This document shows positions 51,815 to 61,000 of a DNA stretch of 64,000 nucleotides, piece after piece (position 1 is the first letter of the stretch; each line of letters opens with the position of its first letter). The stretch lies in contig CALETE010000042.1 in assembly GCA_937920085.1 (NCBI GenBank), forward strand, positions 1 to 64,000, written 5' to 3'. The notes below the pieces were generated by a model. That model ran no database searches, was not told where the DNA came from, and worked only from the letters and a program-made list of their open reading frames with translations. Source of the stretch: an uncultured Alphaproteobacteria bacterium (GTDB lineage: Bacteria; Pseudomonadota; Alphaproteobacteria; Caulobacterales; Caulobacteraceae). Made by a program: the position numbers and the translations under genes.

Positions 51815-52981
51815 ATGATCTCGAACCATAATCCCTCCATGGATTTCGCCCTCGGCGAGACCGCCGACGCCATTCGCAATACAACCGCGCGCTTCGCCGC
51901 CGATCGAATTGCCCCCCTTGCGGCTGAGATTGATCAGACCAACGCTTTCCCGCGGCAGCTTTGGCCTGAAATGGGGGCCTTGGGCCTACATGGTATTACG
52001 GTTGAGGAAGAGTTCGGCGGACTTGGACTTGGCTATCTGGAGCATGTGGTGGCGATGGAAGAGGTGTCCCGCGCCTCTGCATCGGTCGGCCTCAGCTATG
52101 GCGCGCACTCCAATCTATGCGTGAACCAGATCCGACGCTGGGGATCGGAAGAGCAGAAGCGGCGTTATCTGCCCGGCCTGATTTCTGGCGCGCATGTGGG
52201 ATCCCTGGCTATGAGCGAGGCCGGGTCTGGTTCAGATGTGGTCTCCATGCAGCTCAAGGCTGAACGCCGGGGCGATCGCTTTGTCCTCAACGGGACCAAG
52301 TTCTGGATTACCAACGCCCCCCACGCTGATGTGCTCGTGGTCTACGCCAAGACGACGCCCGAGGAGTCCAGCAAGGGCATTACCGCCTTCCTGGTGGAGA
52401 AGGGCTTTAAGGGATTTTCGGTCAGTCCCAAGTTGGACAAGATGGGGATGCGTGGGTCTGACACCGCTGAACTGGTCTTTGAAGACTGCGAAATTCCAGA
52501 AGAAAACATTATGGGTCCGCTCAATGGCGGAGTGGGGGTGTTGATGAGCGGCCTCGATTACGAGCGCGCCGTCCTCTCAGCGGGTCCCCTCGGTATTATG
52601 CAGGCCTGCCTCGATGTGGTCTTGCCCTATGTGCGGGACCGCAAGCAGTTTGGTAAGCCCATCGGCTCCTTCCAGCTGATGCAGGGCAAGGTCGCCGACA
52701 TGTATGTCGCGCTGAATTCGGCTCGCGCCTATGTTTACGCGGTCGCCCGGGCCTGCGACGCCGGCATGACCACACGGTTTGACGCGGCTGGGGCGATCCT
52801 CATGGCGTCAGAGAATGCGGTGAAGGTTGCTGCCGAAGCGATCCAGGCCCTCGGCGGCGCCGGCTATACGAAAGACTATCCGGTGGAACGGCTCCTGCGC
52901 GACGCCAAGCTTTATGACATTGGGGCGGGGACCAATGAAATCCGCCGCTACCTGATAGGGCGAGAGCTGATCGGGGCGTAA
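51815..52981 (+). CDS. liuA: Isovaleryl-CoA dehydrogenase
   Basis: A 388-residue acyl-CoA dehydrogenase that starts the isovaleryl-CoA branch of leucine breakdown. It has the FAD-binding LAMSEAGSGSDVVSM and WITNAPHADVLVVYAKT, and the catalytic Glu of SGLDYERAVLSAGPLGI at the IVD-specific position in the middle helix, rather than near the C-terminus. A second ATG at 51839 (MDFALGE) is also possible. It heads the liu cluster, with the other genes to the right. Confidence 0.93.
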   Translation: MISNHNPSMDFALGETADAIRNTTARFAADRIAPLAAEIDQTNAFPRQLWPEMGALGLHGITVEEEFGGLGLGYLEHVVAMEEVSRASASVGLSYGAHSNLCVNQIRRWGSEEQKRRYLPGLISGAHVGSLAMSEAGSGSDVVSMQLKAERRGDRFVLNGTKFWITNAPHADVLVVYAKTTPEESSKGITAFLVEKGFKGFSVSPKLDKMGMRGSDTAELVFEDCEIPEENIMGPLNGGVGVLMSGLDYERAVLSAGPLGIMQACLDVVLPYVRDRKQFGKPIGSFQLMQGKVADMYVALNSARAYVYAVARACDAGMTTRFDAAGAILMASENAVKVAAEAIQALGGAGYTKDYPVERLLRDAKLYDIGAGTNEIRRYLIGRELIGA

Positions 52982-53025
52982 GGCTTGGGGCGGGTTACGC
53001 CGGTTGGTCACTTCCTGGAAATGCG

Positions 53026-53055
53026 AAAGGCCGCCCTGTCGCCAGGACGGCCTTT
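53026..53055. terminator. Bidirectional hairpin terminator
   Basis: AAAGGCCGcCCTG-tcgc-CAGGaCGGCCTTT is a 13-bp stem with one C/A mismatch and a 4-base loop. It lies 45 bp after liuA and 49 bp after the 22-codon gene on the other strand. The AAA and TTT ends let it serve both directions, though T runs are short. Confidence 0.7.
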
Positions 53056-53103
53056 CCATAGTCGGACCGCAGAGCGGCGCGCGACCCCTCGCCAATCAAT
53101 GGC

Positions 53104-53172
53104 TTAGGCGCGGACCTCATAAGCGGAGGTCCAGGTCACGATTGCAGCCATGCGGCTTTCACTATGAGACAT
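53104..53172 (-). CDS. 22-residue peptide with extended Shine-Dalgarno sequence
   Basis: On the minus strand AAAGGAGGTGATCC, complementary to the 3' end of 16S rRNA over about 14 bases, stands directly before an ATG at 53172. The frame is 22 codons, starting MSHSESRM and ending AYEVRA, then TAA. A candidate promoter TTGCGG-N17-CATATC (plus-strand 53236-53231 and 53213-53208) and a terminator hairpin fit a separate transcript of about 175 nt. It has no signal peptide or membrane helix. I know no family for it. It could be a small protein, a leader peptide or a ribosome-binding RNA. Confidence 0.6.
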   Translation of the reverse strand: MSHSESRMAAIVTWTSAYEVRA

Positions 53173-53251
53173 TGGATCACCTCCTTTCAGTTGTTGAACA
53201 AGACATTGATATGGGCACGGATTCGCGTTCCCGCAAATAGGTGATCTAAGG

Positions 53252-55006
53252 TTAGACGTCGGCGCGCTGGCTTGGCCTGCGGCGCAGGTCGATGACCGCC
53301 TTGGTGAGCTTGGACAGGGCGTCCTTCATGGTCTGGTATCCGGCGCTGACCGCGGGCTCGTAGGCCGTCCAATCGCGGATTTCGACACCGGCGACTTCCG
53401 GCAAAATCAAAAGATCAGTCGCCTCCCGGGAGGCGATCAGGTCGCGTCCAGACGATACGGTCGCCGCGCGCATAAGCAGAGAGACAATGGGCGGGCCCTT
53501 GCGCCACTGGCCCGACAAAATCCACCGCCAAATCGAGGCCGGTCGCGCGACATCATCTGCTGTGATGGAGCGACCGCGGGTGACATCGACGCCGACAATG
53601 GGGCCCAAATGGGTGACGCGCATAATGTCGGCGGGAAAATTCTTGAGAACGGCCCCATCGACCAGAACATTGTTGTTCAAGGTTGCTGGGGGCAAAATAC
53701 CGGGCAGGGCGATTGTTGCGCGCAGGGCGTCGCGCAGTGTCCCCCGGCGATGGACATGATAGGCCCCTGTGGTCAGGTTTGAAGAGACACAAAAGAAGGG
53801 CAACCACAGGTCAGCGATCTGAACATCCCCAAAGTGCTCCTGTAACCGCACATGCACCTTTTCGCCGAGGGTCATGGCGAGAATGGGAAAGGCGATGTCG
53901 TCCAAGGGGCTAGAGTCGACGAAGGCGGCCTTGATCCGCTCGTCCATCTCTTCGGTGTCCCAGCCCATGGCGACGCCTGCGGCGATCACACCGCCCATGG
54001 AGGCCCCACAAACGAAATCGATAGGGGCACCCTGTTCCCGCAAGGCACGAATGGCACCGATATGGGCATAGGCCCTGGCGCCCCCTCCGGAGAGGACCAG
54101 GCCAACCGACTGGCCGGTCAGGACCCTTGCAATACGGGCAAAGTCCTCGCCTTTTTCTCTGCGCAGGTGAAATAGCCGCGCTGGCATGGTGGCGTCCATC
54201 CAGGCCTCAGAGCCCTTTGGCCACTTAACCCCCGGCTTCTGAACTAGAATGAGGTCAACAAGGTTTTGCGCCTGGAGGGGATCGCCCACGCGCATGCGCC
54301 CATCCATCGGTGGGGAGGTGTCACCTCGGCCCACGCGGAACAGGCGGTCCACCTGACGCCCGACCACTTGGCGCCAGTTCAAATTGTCGGCCTCTGCCGC
54401 ATAGAGCACGAAGTCGTAGTCATGCTCGACATTAGAGAACCATTCCGTGGGTGCATGCTGAGCCTCTGCGCCAATGACGGTGACCGTATAGCCGAGCTTG
54501 CCAATCTCCTGGGCGATGTGGTCCACAATGGGGCGGAGGGTTATCGGTTCACCGACCGTCACAAACCCATAGACCGATGGCACCCCAGCTGTGCTCTTGG
54601 TCGCAGCTTGGCGACTTCTCATGATCATCAGCCGGGCCAATTCCGTCATGACGGCAGGGCTGGCGTCGCAGGCCTCGAAGAAGACGTCCCTTGGCAGGGC
54701 GAAGATCTCTGAATCTCTCAGGGCAACGACGTTTCCACTGTGAGGTATGCCTGCAATCAGACTCATCTCACCGGCTGGTTCTCCCGGGCGTATGACCCCC
54801 AGGAATTGCGGTTCCATCCCTTCCTCTTGGCGAAAGGCCCCAAGCCTGCCAGCCCGCAGGAGGTAGAGTTGATCGGAAGGATCGCCGCTTTGGAATAGGG
54901 TGGCACCCCCCGGAAGCGAGAACCAGGTTGCCTCACCCATGGCTCGCTCATCCTCGAACAAGCGAGCAAGGGCCGAATTTGTCGGAACATCAGGTAGAGT
55001 GACCAC
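53252..55006 (-). CDS. Cyclic-nucleotide-binding-domain patatin phospholipase
   Basis: A 584-residue cytoplasmic protein of the NTE/RssA type. A CRP-like cNMP-binding fold (about 10-125: LFQSGDPSDQLYLLRAGRLGAF, GEPAGEMSLIAGIPHSGNVVA), a linker region with GFVTVGEPITLRPIVDHIAQEIGKLG, and a patatin domain (about 300-520) with VLSGGGARAYAHIG, GASMGG nucleophile motif and DGAVLKNFP. The domain order matches human/yeast NTE, without their membrane anchor. The GTG at 55006 is the likely start; the frame extends 27 codons over the start of divergent liuB. Only 47 bp separate the two starts. Confidence 0.85.
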   Translation of the reverse strand: MVTLPDVPTNSALARLFEDERAMGEATWFSLPGGATLFQSGDPSDQLYLLRAGRLGAFRQEEGMEPQFLGVIRPGEPAGEMSLIAGIPHSGNVVALRDSEIFALPRDVFFEACDASPAVMTELARLMIMRSRQAATKSTAGVPSVYGFVTVGEPITLRPIVDHIAQEIGKLGYTVTVIGAEAQHAPTEWFSNVEHDYDFVLYAAEADNLNWRQVVGRQVDRLFRVGRGDTSPPMDGRMRVGDPLQAQNLVDLILVQKPGVKWPKGSEAWMDATMPARLFHLRREKGEDFARIARVLTGQSVGLVLSGGGARAYAHIGAIRALREQGAPIDFVCGASMGGVIAAGVAMGWDTEEMDERIKAAFVDSSPLDDIAFPILAMTLGEKVHVRLQEHFGDVQIADLWLPFFCVSSNLTTGAYHVHRRGTLRDALRATIALPGILPPATLNNNVLVDGAVLKNFPADIMRVTHLGPIVGVDVTRGRSITADDVARPASIWRWILSGQWRKGPPIVSLLMRAATVSSGRDLIASREATDLLILPEVAGVEIRDWTAYEPAVSAGYQTMKDALSKLTKAVIDLRRRPSQRADV

Positions 55007-55053
55007 GAAGCGGGATGCTAGCTTGCGTCGCCGTGCGGCGCTATGCCTTGCAT

Positions 55054-56676
55054 ATGCCCGTTTTGAAAACCGCCCTCGATACCTCAAGCCCTGTCTTCAA
55101 GGCCAATGAGCAGCTCAACCGAAGTCTCGTCAAAACCTTGCACGAGCGGACCGCCTTGGCGGCGCTAGGAGGACCTGAGGAGAGCCGTAAACGTCATGTG
55201 GCGCGCAAAAAGCTCCTGCCGAGAGATCGGGTCATGCGCCTGCTCGATGCCGGTTCGCCCTTTTTGGAAATTGCGGCCCTGGCGGGTTTTGAGCTCTATG
55301 ACAACGAAGCGCCGGGCTCAGGCTTGATCACCGGTATCGGCCGGGTCAGTGGGCGAGAGGTCATGATCCTGGCCAATGATGCCACGGTGAAGGGCGGTGC
55401 TTACTTTCCTATGACGGTGAAGAAGCATTTGCGCGCCCAGGAAGTCGCGCTTCAGAACCGACTACCGTGCATCTATCTGGTGGATTCCGGTGGCGCTAAT
55501 TTGCCACATCAGGCTGAGGTCTTTCCCGACCGGGATCACTTTGGCCGCATCTTTTTTAATCAAGCACAGATGAGTGCCCAGGGCATTGCCCAGATCGCCT
55601 GTGTCATGGGGTCCTGCACCGCAGGCGGTGCCTATGTCCCAGCAATGAGTGATGAGACCGTGATCGTGCGCGGCGCTGGTGAAGAAAGTCAGGGCACAAT
55701 TTTCCTGGGCGGCCCACCTCTAGTGAAGGCTGCTACTGGCGAGGTGATTTCGGCCACGGAGTTGGGCGGTGCGGATACCCACGGTCGACGCTCTGGGGTG
55801 GTGGATCATGTGGCCGCTGACGACGATCACGCCCTGCAGATTGTCAGAGACATTGTTGCAAATCTGAACACGCATAAGCCTGACACTGTGGTTCTGAGCG
55901 AGCCCCGGGACCCACTTTACGCCCCTGAAAGCCTTTATGGGGTCGTTCCCTCCGATGTGCGGGCACCCTATGACGTGCGTGAAGTCATTGCCCGCATTGT
56001 GGATGGCTCGGAGTTTGATGAGTTCAAGGCGCTCTATGGCACGACCCTGGTCACTGGGTTTGCCAGGATCTGGGGACAGCCCGTGGCCATACTGGCCAAT
56101 AATGGCGTTCTATTTTCCGAAAGCGCCCTCAAGGGTGCCCACTTTATTGAACTGGCCTGCAAGCGCGGCATACCGCTTGTGTTCCTGCAGAACATTTCCG
56201 GCTTCATGGTCGGTGGCAAGTATGAGGCCGGGGGTATTGCCAAGGATGGGGCAAAGCTCGTGACGGCCGTGGCTTGTGCTGAGGTGCCGAAGTTCACAGT
56301 GCTAATCGGCGGGTCTTTCGGCGCCGGCAATTATGGCATGTGCGGTCGGGCTTATTCGCCTCGATTCCTGTGGAGTTGGCCCAATAGCCGGATCAGCGTC
56401 ATGGGCGGCGAGCAAGCAGCTAGCGTTCTAGCTGCAATCCGCCGGGACGGACTCGAAGCGAAAGGCGGCCAGTGGTCACAGGGGGACGAGGAGGCTTTCA
56501 AGTCGCCGATCCGTGAGCGTTATGAAGCTGAAGGTGATCCCTATTTCGCCACAGCTCGGCTTTGGGATGACGGAATTATTGACCCGGCCCAGACCCGGGA
56601 CGTGCTTGGCCTGTCGATTTCTGCGGCCTTGAATGCGCCCATTGGCGAGACCAAGTTTGGCATATTCCGAATGTGA
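55054..56676 (+). CDS. liuB: Methylcrotonyl-CoA carboxylase beta subunit
   Basis: A 540-residue carboxyltransferase, clearly of the MCC group: YFPMTVKKHLRAQEVALQNRLPCIYLVDSGGANLPHQAEVFPD, GSCTAGGAYVPAMSDETVIV, FLQNISGFMVGGKYEAGGIAKDGAKLVTAV and GSFGAGNYGMCGRAYSPRFLW. It uses biotin carried by LiuD to carboxylate 3-methylcrotonyl-CoA. The ATG at 55054 (MPVLKTALDTS) is chosen; the frame starts at 55015. Confidence 0.94.
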   Translation: MPVLKTALDTSSPVFKANEQLNRSLVKTLHERTALAALGGPEESRKRHVARKKLLPRDRVMRLLDAGSPFLEIAALAGFELYDNEAPGSGLITGIGRVSGREVMILANDATVKGGAYFPMTVKKHLRAQEVALQNRLPCIYLVDSGGANLPHQAEVFPDRDHFGRIFFNQAQMSAQGIAQIACVMGSCTAGGAYVPAMSDETVIVRGAGEESQGTIFLGGPPLVKAATGEVISATELGGADTHGRRSGVVDHVAADDDHALQIVRDIVANLNTHKPDTVVLSEPRDPLYAPESLYGVVPSDVRAPYDVREVIARIVDGSEFDEFKALYGTTLVTGFARIWGQPVAILANNGVLFSESALKGAHFIELACKRGIPLVFLQNISGFMVGGKYEAGGIAKDGAKLVTAVACAEVPKFTVLIGGSFGAGNYGMCGRAYSPRFLWSWPNSRISVMGGEQAASVLAAIRRDGLEAKGGQWSQGDEEAFKSPIRERYEAEGDPYFATARLWDDGIIDPAQTRDVLGLSISAALNAPIGETKFGIFRM

Positions 56677-56769
56677 CCCTGTTGTCTGCGAATTTGCGCA
56701 AGGACAAGAGTTGCAGCGTCTCGACGTGATAGGCTGAAAGCTGGCTCGAAAAATTCGAAGGATGATCCT

Positions 56770-57612
56770 ATGACCAAACCCATTGCCGATCCCATGGTCG
56801 AGGGCATGGATAGCAATGACTCCTCAGGACTGGTTGGGATTGAAGCCACCCCGGCCGGGGCTGTTACCGTAACGCTGCGCAGGCCAGAGGCCCGCAATGC
56901 CTTCAACGCCGAACTCATTGAAGCCTTGCACGAAGCCTTTACGACCCTTCAGGGGGCGGAAGGGGTGCGCGTGGTATTCCTGCGGGGGGAGGGGGGCACC
57001 TTTAGCGCAGGTGCTGATCTGGCGTGGATGAAGGAGGCGGCTCAAAGGACCGAGGCCGATAACCACGACGATGCCTTGCGCATGGCTCTAATGCTGAAGG
57101 CGCTATGGGATATTCCGGCCCTGACCGTGGCTCTTGTTGAGGGCGGTGCCTTTGGCGGTGGCGCGGGCTTGGCGGCGGCCTGTGACATGGCTGTGTCGAC
57201 GACCGGGGCCAAGTTTAGCTTTTCAGAAGTTCGGCTTGGCCTGATTGCTGCGACCATCAGCCCCTATGTGGTCGATGCGATTGGACCGCGGGCGGCTCGG
57301 GGTCTGTTCGCTACGGGTCGAGTTTTTGACGCCGCCTATGCTGAAAAAATTGGGCTGGTCACGGAGTGCGTGGCCGATTCTCATGGGCTAATCGCGGCTA
57401 GGGACCGGATTTCTAATGAGATGCAATTGGCAGCGCCGGGTGCTGTCGGCGACTCCAAAGCCCTGGTTCGCGACGTCGCGCACAAGGTTATTGATCGAGG
57501 TCTGCTGGAAGAGACAGCGCGTAGGATTGCTCGAACCCGAGTGAGTGAAGAAGGCCAGGAGGGGGTTTTGGCCTTCCTTGAAAAGCGCAAGCCGGTCTGG
57601 GCCCAGAGCTGA
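56770..57612 (+). CDS. liuC: Enoyl-CoA hydratase/isomerase family, methylglutaconyl-CoA hydratase-like
   Basis: A 280-residue crotonase. Features are RRPEARNAFNAELIEAL, the oxyanion loop GGTFSAGADLAWMKEAA and VEGGAFGGGAGLAAACDMAVS with SFSEVRLGLIAATISPYV. Its place between the MCC subunit genes and the AGADLAWMK loop argue for methylglutaconyl-CoA hydratase, the next step after MCC. Other crotonases cannot be excluded. The start at 56770 lies after AAGGATGATCCT. Confidence 0.88.
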   Translation: MTKPIADPMVEGMDSNDSSGLVGIEATPAGAVTVTLRRPEARNAFNAELIEALHEAFTTLQGAEGVRVVFLRGEGGTFSAGADLAWMKEAAQRTEADNHDDALRMALMLKALWDIPALTVALVEGGAFGGGAGLAAACDMAVSTTGAKFSFSEVRLGLIAATISPYVVDAIGPRAARGLFATGRVFDAAYAEKIGLVTECVADSHGLIAARDRISNEMQLAAPGAVGDSKALVRDVAHKVIDRGLLEETARRIARTRVSEEGQEGVLAFLEKRKPVWAQS

Positions 57613-57670
57613 CGCCGATTTGGGGTGAATTTCCCCTCGCGTCACAGCTATGCTGCGACCTTGATCAGTC

Positions 57671-58585
57671 ATGGGGGGCAAAGGCGTGGAGTCGGATATT
57701 CAAGATCTTGCGACGGTAGATCTTGTTGCAGGAGAGGTCGCCCGTGCCTCGCGGCATAGTCCTCCCCCCGGCACGCCCTGCGCCAATTGTCAGACGCCGA
57801 TCCAGGGGGCCTGGTGCCACGCCTGCGGTCAGAAGGCAGAGGCCTTTCATCGCTCCATTCTGCATTTGATCGGCGAGGCCTTCGAAGGACTGACCCATAT
57901 GGATGGGCGGGTTTGGACCACCTTGCGCCGCCTTGTTTTGCAGCCGGGGCGGCTTACGCGGGACTATCTTGCTGGGCGGCGAGTGTCGCAGGTTCCACCC
58001 TTCAGACTTTACCTTGTCGTTCTGCTTCTGCTGTTCATGTCGGGGTCCGTGATGGGTTTGGTGAAGCCCAATGATGGCTATCACCTGATAAATTCGACTA
58101 AACCCGGAGAGGTGCATTTCGACACCAAGCTCGACAAGGGTAAGGCTGATTCCCCCGTTGGACTTTGGTTTGAAAAACGGATCGTCGCAGCAGCGGAAGA
58201 TCCTGAAAAGCTCATCACGGCCATGGAACACTGGAGCCATCAGTTCGCGATTTTGTTTGTCTTGGTGGCGGCTCCCTTACTGACTCTCGCCTACCTGTTT
58301 CAGCGTCAGTTCTACGTTTTTGACCACCTCATTTTTTCGATGCATTCCCTGGCGTTCCAAGGCCTGCTGATGTCTGTGGTCTTGGTGGTCGGCGGCTGGA
58401 TCGAAGCCGCGCCGATCCTGCTTGCGCTTGCCCCTGTCCATTTGTTTTTCCATATGCGCGGCGTCTATCAATCCAGCGTTTTGGGCACCTTGGCCCGCAT
58501 GGCCTTTTTGTTTGTCGGTTCCTGCTTCGGTTTTGCTATCCTGATGACGGCCTTGGTCATTGTTGGTCTGGCCCAGGTGCACTGA
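57671..58585 (+). CDS. DUF3667 membrane protein with zinc-ribbon N-terminus
   Basis: A 304-residue protein with an N-terminal zinc ribbon CANCQTPIQGAWCHACGQK (about 37-55), then the DUF3667 signature HLIGEAFEGLTHMDGRVWTTLRRLVLQPGRLTRDYLAGRRVSQVPPFRLYLVVLLLLF and four or five membrane helices (the remainder in 190-300). It lies 58 bp after liuC and 4 bp before liuD, so it is part of the operon. Function unknown. A GTG at 57686 is an alternative start. Confidence 0.85.
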   Translation: MGGKGVESDIQDLATVDLVAGEVARASRHSPPPGTPCANCQTPIQGAWCHACGQKAEAFHRSILHLIGEAFEGLTHMDGRVWTTLRRLVLQPGRLTRDYLAGRRVSQVPPFRLYLVVLLLLFMSGSVMGLVKPNDGYHLINSTKPGEVHFDTKLDKGKADSPVGLWFEKRIVAAAEDPEKLITAMEHWSHQFAILFVLVAAPLLTLAYLFQRQFYVFDHLIFSMHSLAFQGLLMSVVLVVGGWIEAAPILLALAPVHLFFHMRGVYQSSVLGTLARMAFLFVGSCFGFAILMTALVIVGLAQVH

Positions 58586-58589
58586 TCAG

Positions 58590-60467
58590 ATGTTCAAGAC
58601 CGTTCTCGTTGCAAATCGCGGTGAAATTGCCCGCCGGATTTTCCGCACGGCGCGTCGTATGGGTATTGCCACAGTCGCAGTCTATTCTGACGCCGATGCA
58701 GAAAGCGCCCATGTTCGCGAGGCTGACCAAGCCCTTTGGATTGGGTCGGCGCCGGCACCAGACAGCTATCTTCGCGCCGATGCCATCCTCGCGGCGGCGC
58801 GAGAGTCCGGTGCAGAAGCTATTCACCCGGGTTATGGATTTCTCTCTGAGAACGCCGAATTCGCAGACGCAGTTCAAGCTGCAGGTCTGATCTGGATCGG
58901 CCCACCGGCAAAAGCTATTCGCGCCATGGGTCTCAAGGATGCTGCCAAGGCGCTAATGATTGAAGCTGGCGTGCCTGTGACTCCTGGCTATCTCGGCCAC
59001 GACCAAGACCCTCTGCGTTTGCAGACTGAGGCAGACAAGATCGGCTACCCCGTTCTGATTAAGGCGGTTGCCGGCGGTGGTGGCAGGGGCATGCGCAGGG
59101 TTGAGGCGACAGAAGCCTTCCCAACAGCCTTAGCGGCCTGTCGGCGAGAGGCTGCAGCGGCCTTTGGCGATGATCGCGTCTTGCTTGAAAAATATGTGTC
59201 CAGACCCCGGCATATTGAAGTTCAGGTGTTTGGCGACCAGCAAGGACGCGTCGTCCATCTGTTCGAGCGCGACTGTTCTTTGCAGCGGCGACACCAAAAG
59301 GTCATTGAAGAAGCACCCGCTCCAGGTCTGAGCGAGGCCGCCCGCGAGGTAATCACCTCTGCCGCCGTGAAGGCGGCTCAGGCTGTGGGCTATGTCGGGG
59401 CGGGTACGATTGAGTTCATCGCCGACGCCAGTGACGGCCTTCGTGCTGATCGGATCTGGTTCATGGAAATGAATACCCGCTTGCAAGTCGAGCACCCGGT
59501 CACCGAGGCCGTCACGGGGGTTGATCTTGTGGAGTGGCAGTTCCGGGTGGCGGTCGGCGAAGCCTTGCCCCTTACCCAGGACGAGATTCAACTCTCTGGC
59601 CACGCCATAGAGGCCCGACTGTATGCTGAAACCCCAGAAAGTGGGTTTTTGCCGTCGACCGGGCCCTTAGATCACTTCCGTCTGCCAGATGGCCTCCGCA
59701 TCGACAGTGCGGTCGAAGAGGGCGATGAGGTCTCGCCGTTCTATGACCCCATGATCGCAAAGCTGATCGCTCACGCGCCGACCCGGGAAGGCGCCTCGGA
59801 CCAATTGGCGGAGGCCTGCGCCTCGGTTGAAGTGTGGCCCGTGAAGACCAATGCCGGGTTCTTAGCGCGGTGTCTTGATCATTCCGACTTCATTGCTGGG
59901 GAGGTCGACACGGGTTTTATCGAGTCCAGGCTCTCGGAGCTGACCTCTAAGCCCAAGCCATCTGACGACCTGCAAGCCTTGGCAGCCGCTGCCATGATTG
60001 CCTCTGATGAAGAGTCTACCAGTCCCTGGTCTGAGCTGACGGGGTTCCGTCTGAATTCAGCACCTTCGGCCCGTCTTCGACTCTATGTCGATGGAGAGGC
60101 TTACGAAGGCCCGATCTGTGACGAAGACTTTGAAGCCGACATTTTGGTGGTGGACGACACCTTCGTTCTCTTTGAGCGTGGCGAAACCTATACGTCCTCT
60201 GTGCGACCGCCGGTTCGTGACCTGGCAAGTCTGGCCGCGGGCGATGGCGAAATCCGGTCGCCAATGCCTGGAAAAGTCGTCTCTGTCGGCGTTGCGATTG
60301 GAGATCGGGTGACAAGGGGTCAGGTGCTGATGGTGCTGGAAGCCATGAAGATGGAGCACGCCTTGACGGCCGCGTTTGACGGGGTGGTCGAAGCCCTCTC
60401 GGTGACGGCCGGAGATCAGGTTAGCGAAGGCATTGGTCTGGCGCGTCTGAAGGGAGAGGCGGCATGA
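58590..60467 (+). CDS. liuD: Methylcrotonyl-CoA carboxylase alpha subunit
   Basis: A 625-residue biotin carboxylase plus biotinyl subunit. Features are KTVLVANRGEIARRIFRTARRMGIATVAV, KAVAGGGGRGMRRV (ATP-grasp loop), FMEMNTRLQVEHPVTEAVTGVDLVEWQ and the biotinylation site EAMKMEH near the C-terminus. It is distinct from the PccA at 45725. The ATG at 58590 (MFKTVLV) starts exactly where family members do, although the frame opens at 58560 inside the DUF3667 gene. It overlaps the next gene by 4 bp. Confidence 0.94.
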   Translation: MFKTVLVANRGEIARRIFRTARRMGIATVAVYSDADAESAHVREADQALWIGSAPAPDSYLRADAILAAARESGAEAIHPGYGFLSENAEFADAVQAAGLIWIGPPAKAIRAMGLKDAAKALMIEAGVPVTPGYLGHDQDPLRLQTEADKIGYPVLIKAVAGGGGRGMRRVEATEAFPTALAACRREAAAAFGDDRVLLEKYVSRPRHIEVQVFGDQQGRVVHLFERDCSLQRRHQKVIEEAPAPGLSEAAREVITSAAVKAAQAVGYVGAGTIEFIADASDGLRADRIWFMEMNTRLQVEHPVTEAVTGVDLVEWQFRVAVGEALPLTQDEIQLSGHAIEARLYAETPESGFLPSTGPLDHFRLPDGLRIDSAVEEGDEVSPFYDPMIAKLIAHAPTREGASDQLAEACASVEVWPVKTNAGFLARCLDHSDFIAGEVDTGFIESRLSELTSKPKPSDDLQALAAAAMIASDEESTSPWSELTGFRLNSAPSARLRLYVDGEAYEGPICDEDFEADILVVDDTFVLFERGETYTSSVRPPVRDLASLAAGDGEIRSPMPGKVVSVGVAIGDRVTRGQVLMVLEAMKMEHALTAAFDGVVEALSVTAGDQVSEGIGLARLKGEAA

Positions 60468-60865
60468 CTGTGCATATGCTTCGCCTGTGTGTGGGATGTG
60501 AGTCCATCGAAGAGCTTGTGGCTTGGCACGGCGCCCGCAGCGGGTCTTGGACCTTACACACCCGGATGACGCCAAAACGGGCTGAGGACATGCTAGATGG
60601 CGGGTCGCTCTATCGGATATTCAAGGGTGTGATCCTTTGCCGGCAGCAAATTCTCGATATCCGAAAGATCGGGGAAGGGGCGGCTGCGCGGTGTGAAATG
60701 GAGCTAAGCCCGGAGATCATCAAGGTCGTGCCGACTCCTCGGCGACCCTTTCAGGGGTGGCGCTATCTCGATCCCATGGATGCACCAGGTGACCTCGCTT
60801 TGAACGGGGGTGAGGAAATTCCCGAAGAACTCGCCCGGCAATTACGCGAAGTCGGTGCCTGGTAA
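60464..60865 (+). CDS. DUF1489 family protein
   Basis: A 133-residue small basic protein of the DUF1489 family, found across alphaproteobacteria: MLRLCVGCESIEELVAWH, HTRMTPKRAEDMLDGGSLYRIFKGVILCRQQILDI, and RPFQGWRYLDPMDAPGDL. The fold and role are unknown; the RWTP/HLTRM-type core suggests a nucleic-acid or small-ligand binder only by weak analogy. It starts inside the liuD stop (ATGA) and is coupled to it. Confidence 0.82.
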   Translation: MTVHMLRLCVGCESIEELVAWHGARSGSWTLHTRMTPKRAEDMLDGGSLYRIFKGVILCRQQILDIRKIGEGAAARCEMELSPEIIKVVPTPRRPFQGWRYLDPMDAPGDLALNGGEEIPEELARQLREVGAW

Positions 60866-61000
60866 CCTACCCATTGTGGCATGTCTCACATCCGTCCACA
60901 GGCTGATGGCTTCGCTGCGTTGACGATCCTTCCGACCTGAGCTCAGGGTTAATTTGTAGTCGTTCGGCATGGTCCGAGCCTGAAGTGGAGCGTTTCGTCC

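Noticed and set aside
53172..53188. 16S rRNA 3' fragment on the plus strand
   Set aside because: The match to the 16S tail is limited to about 16 bases and is better explained as the complement of an extended Shine-Dalgarno sequence.
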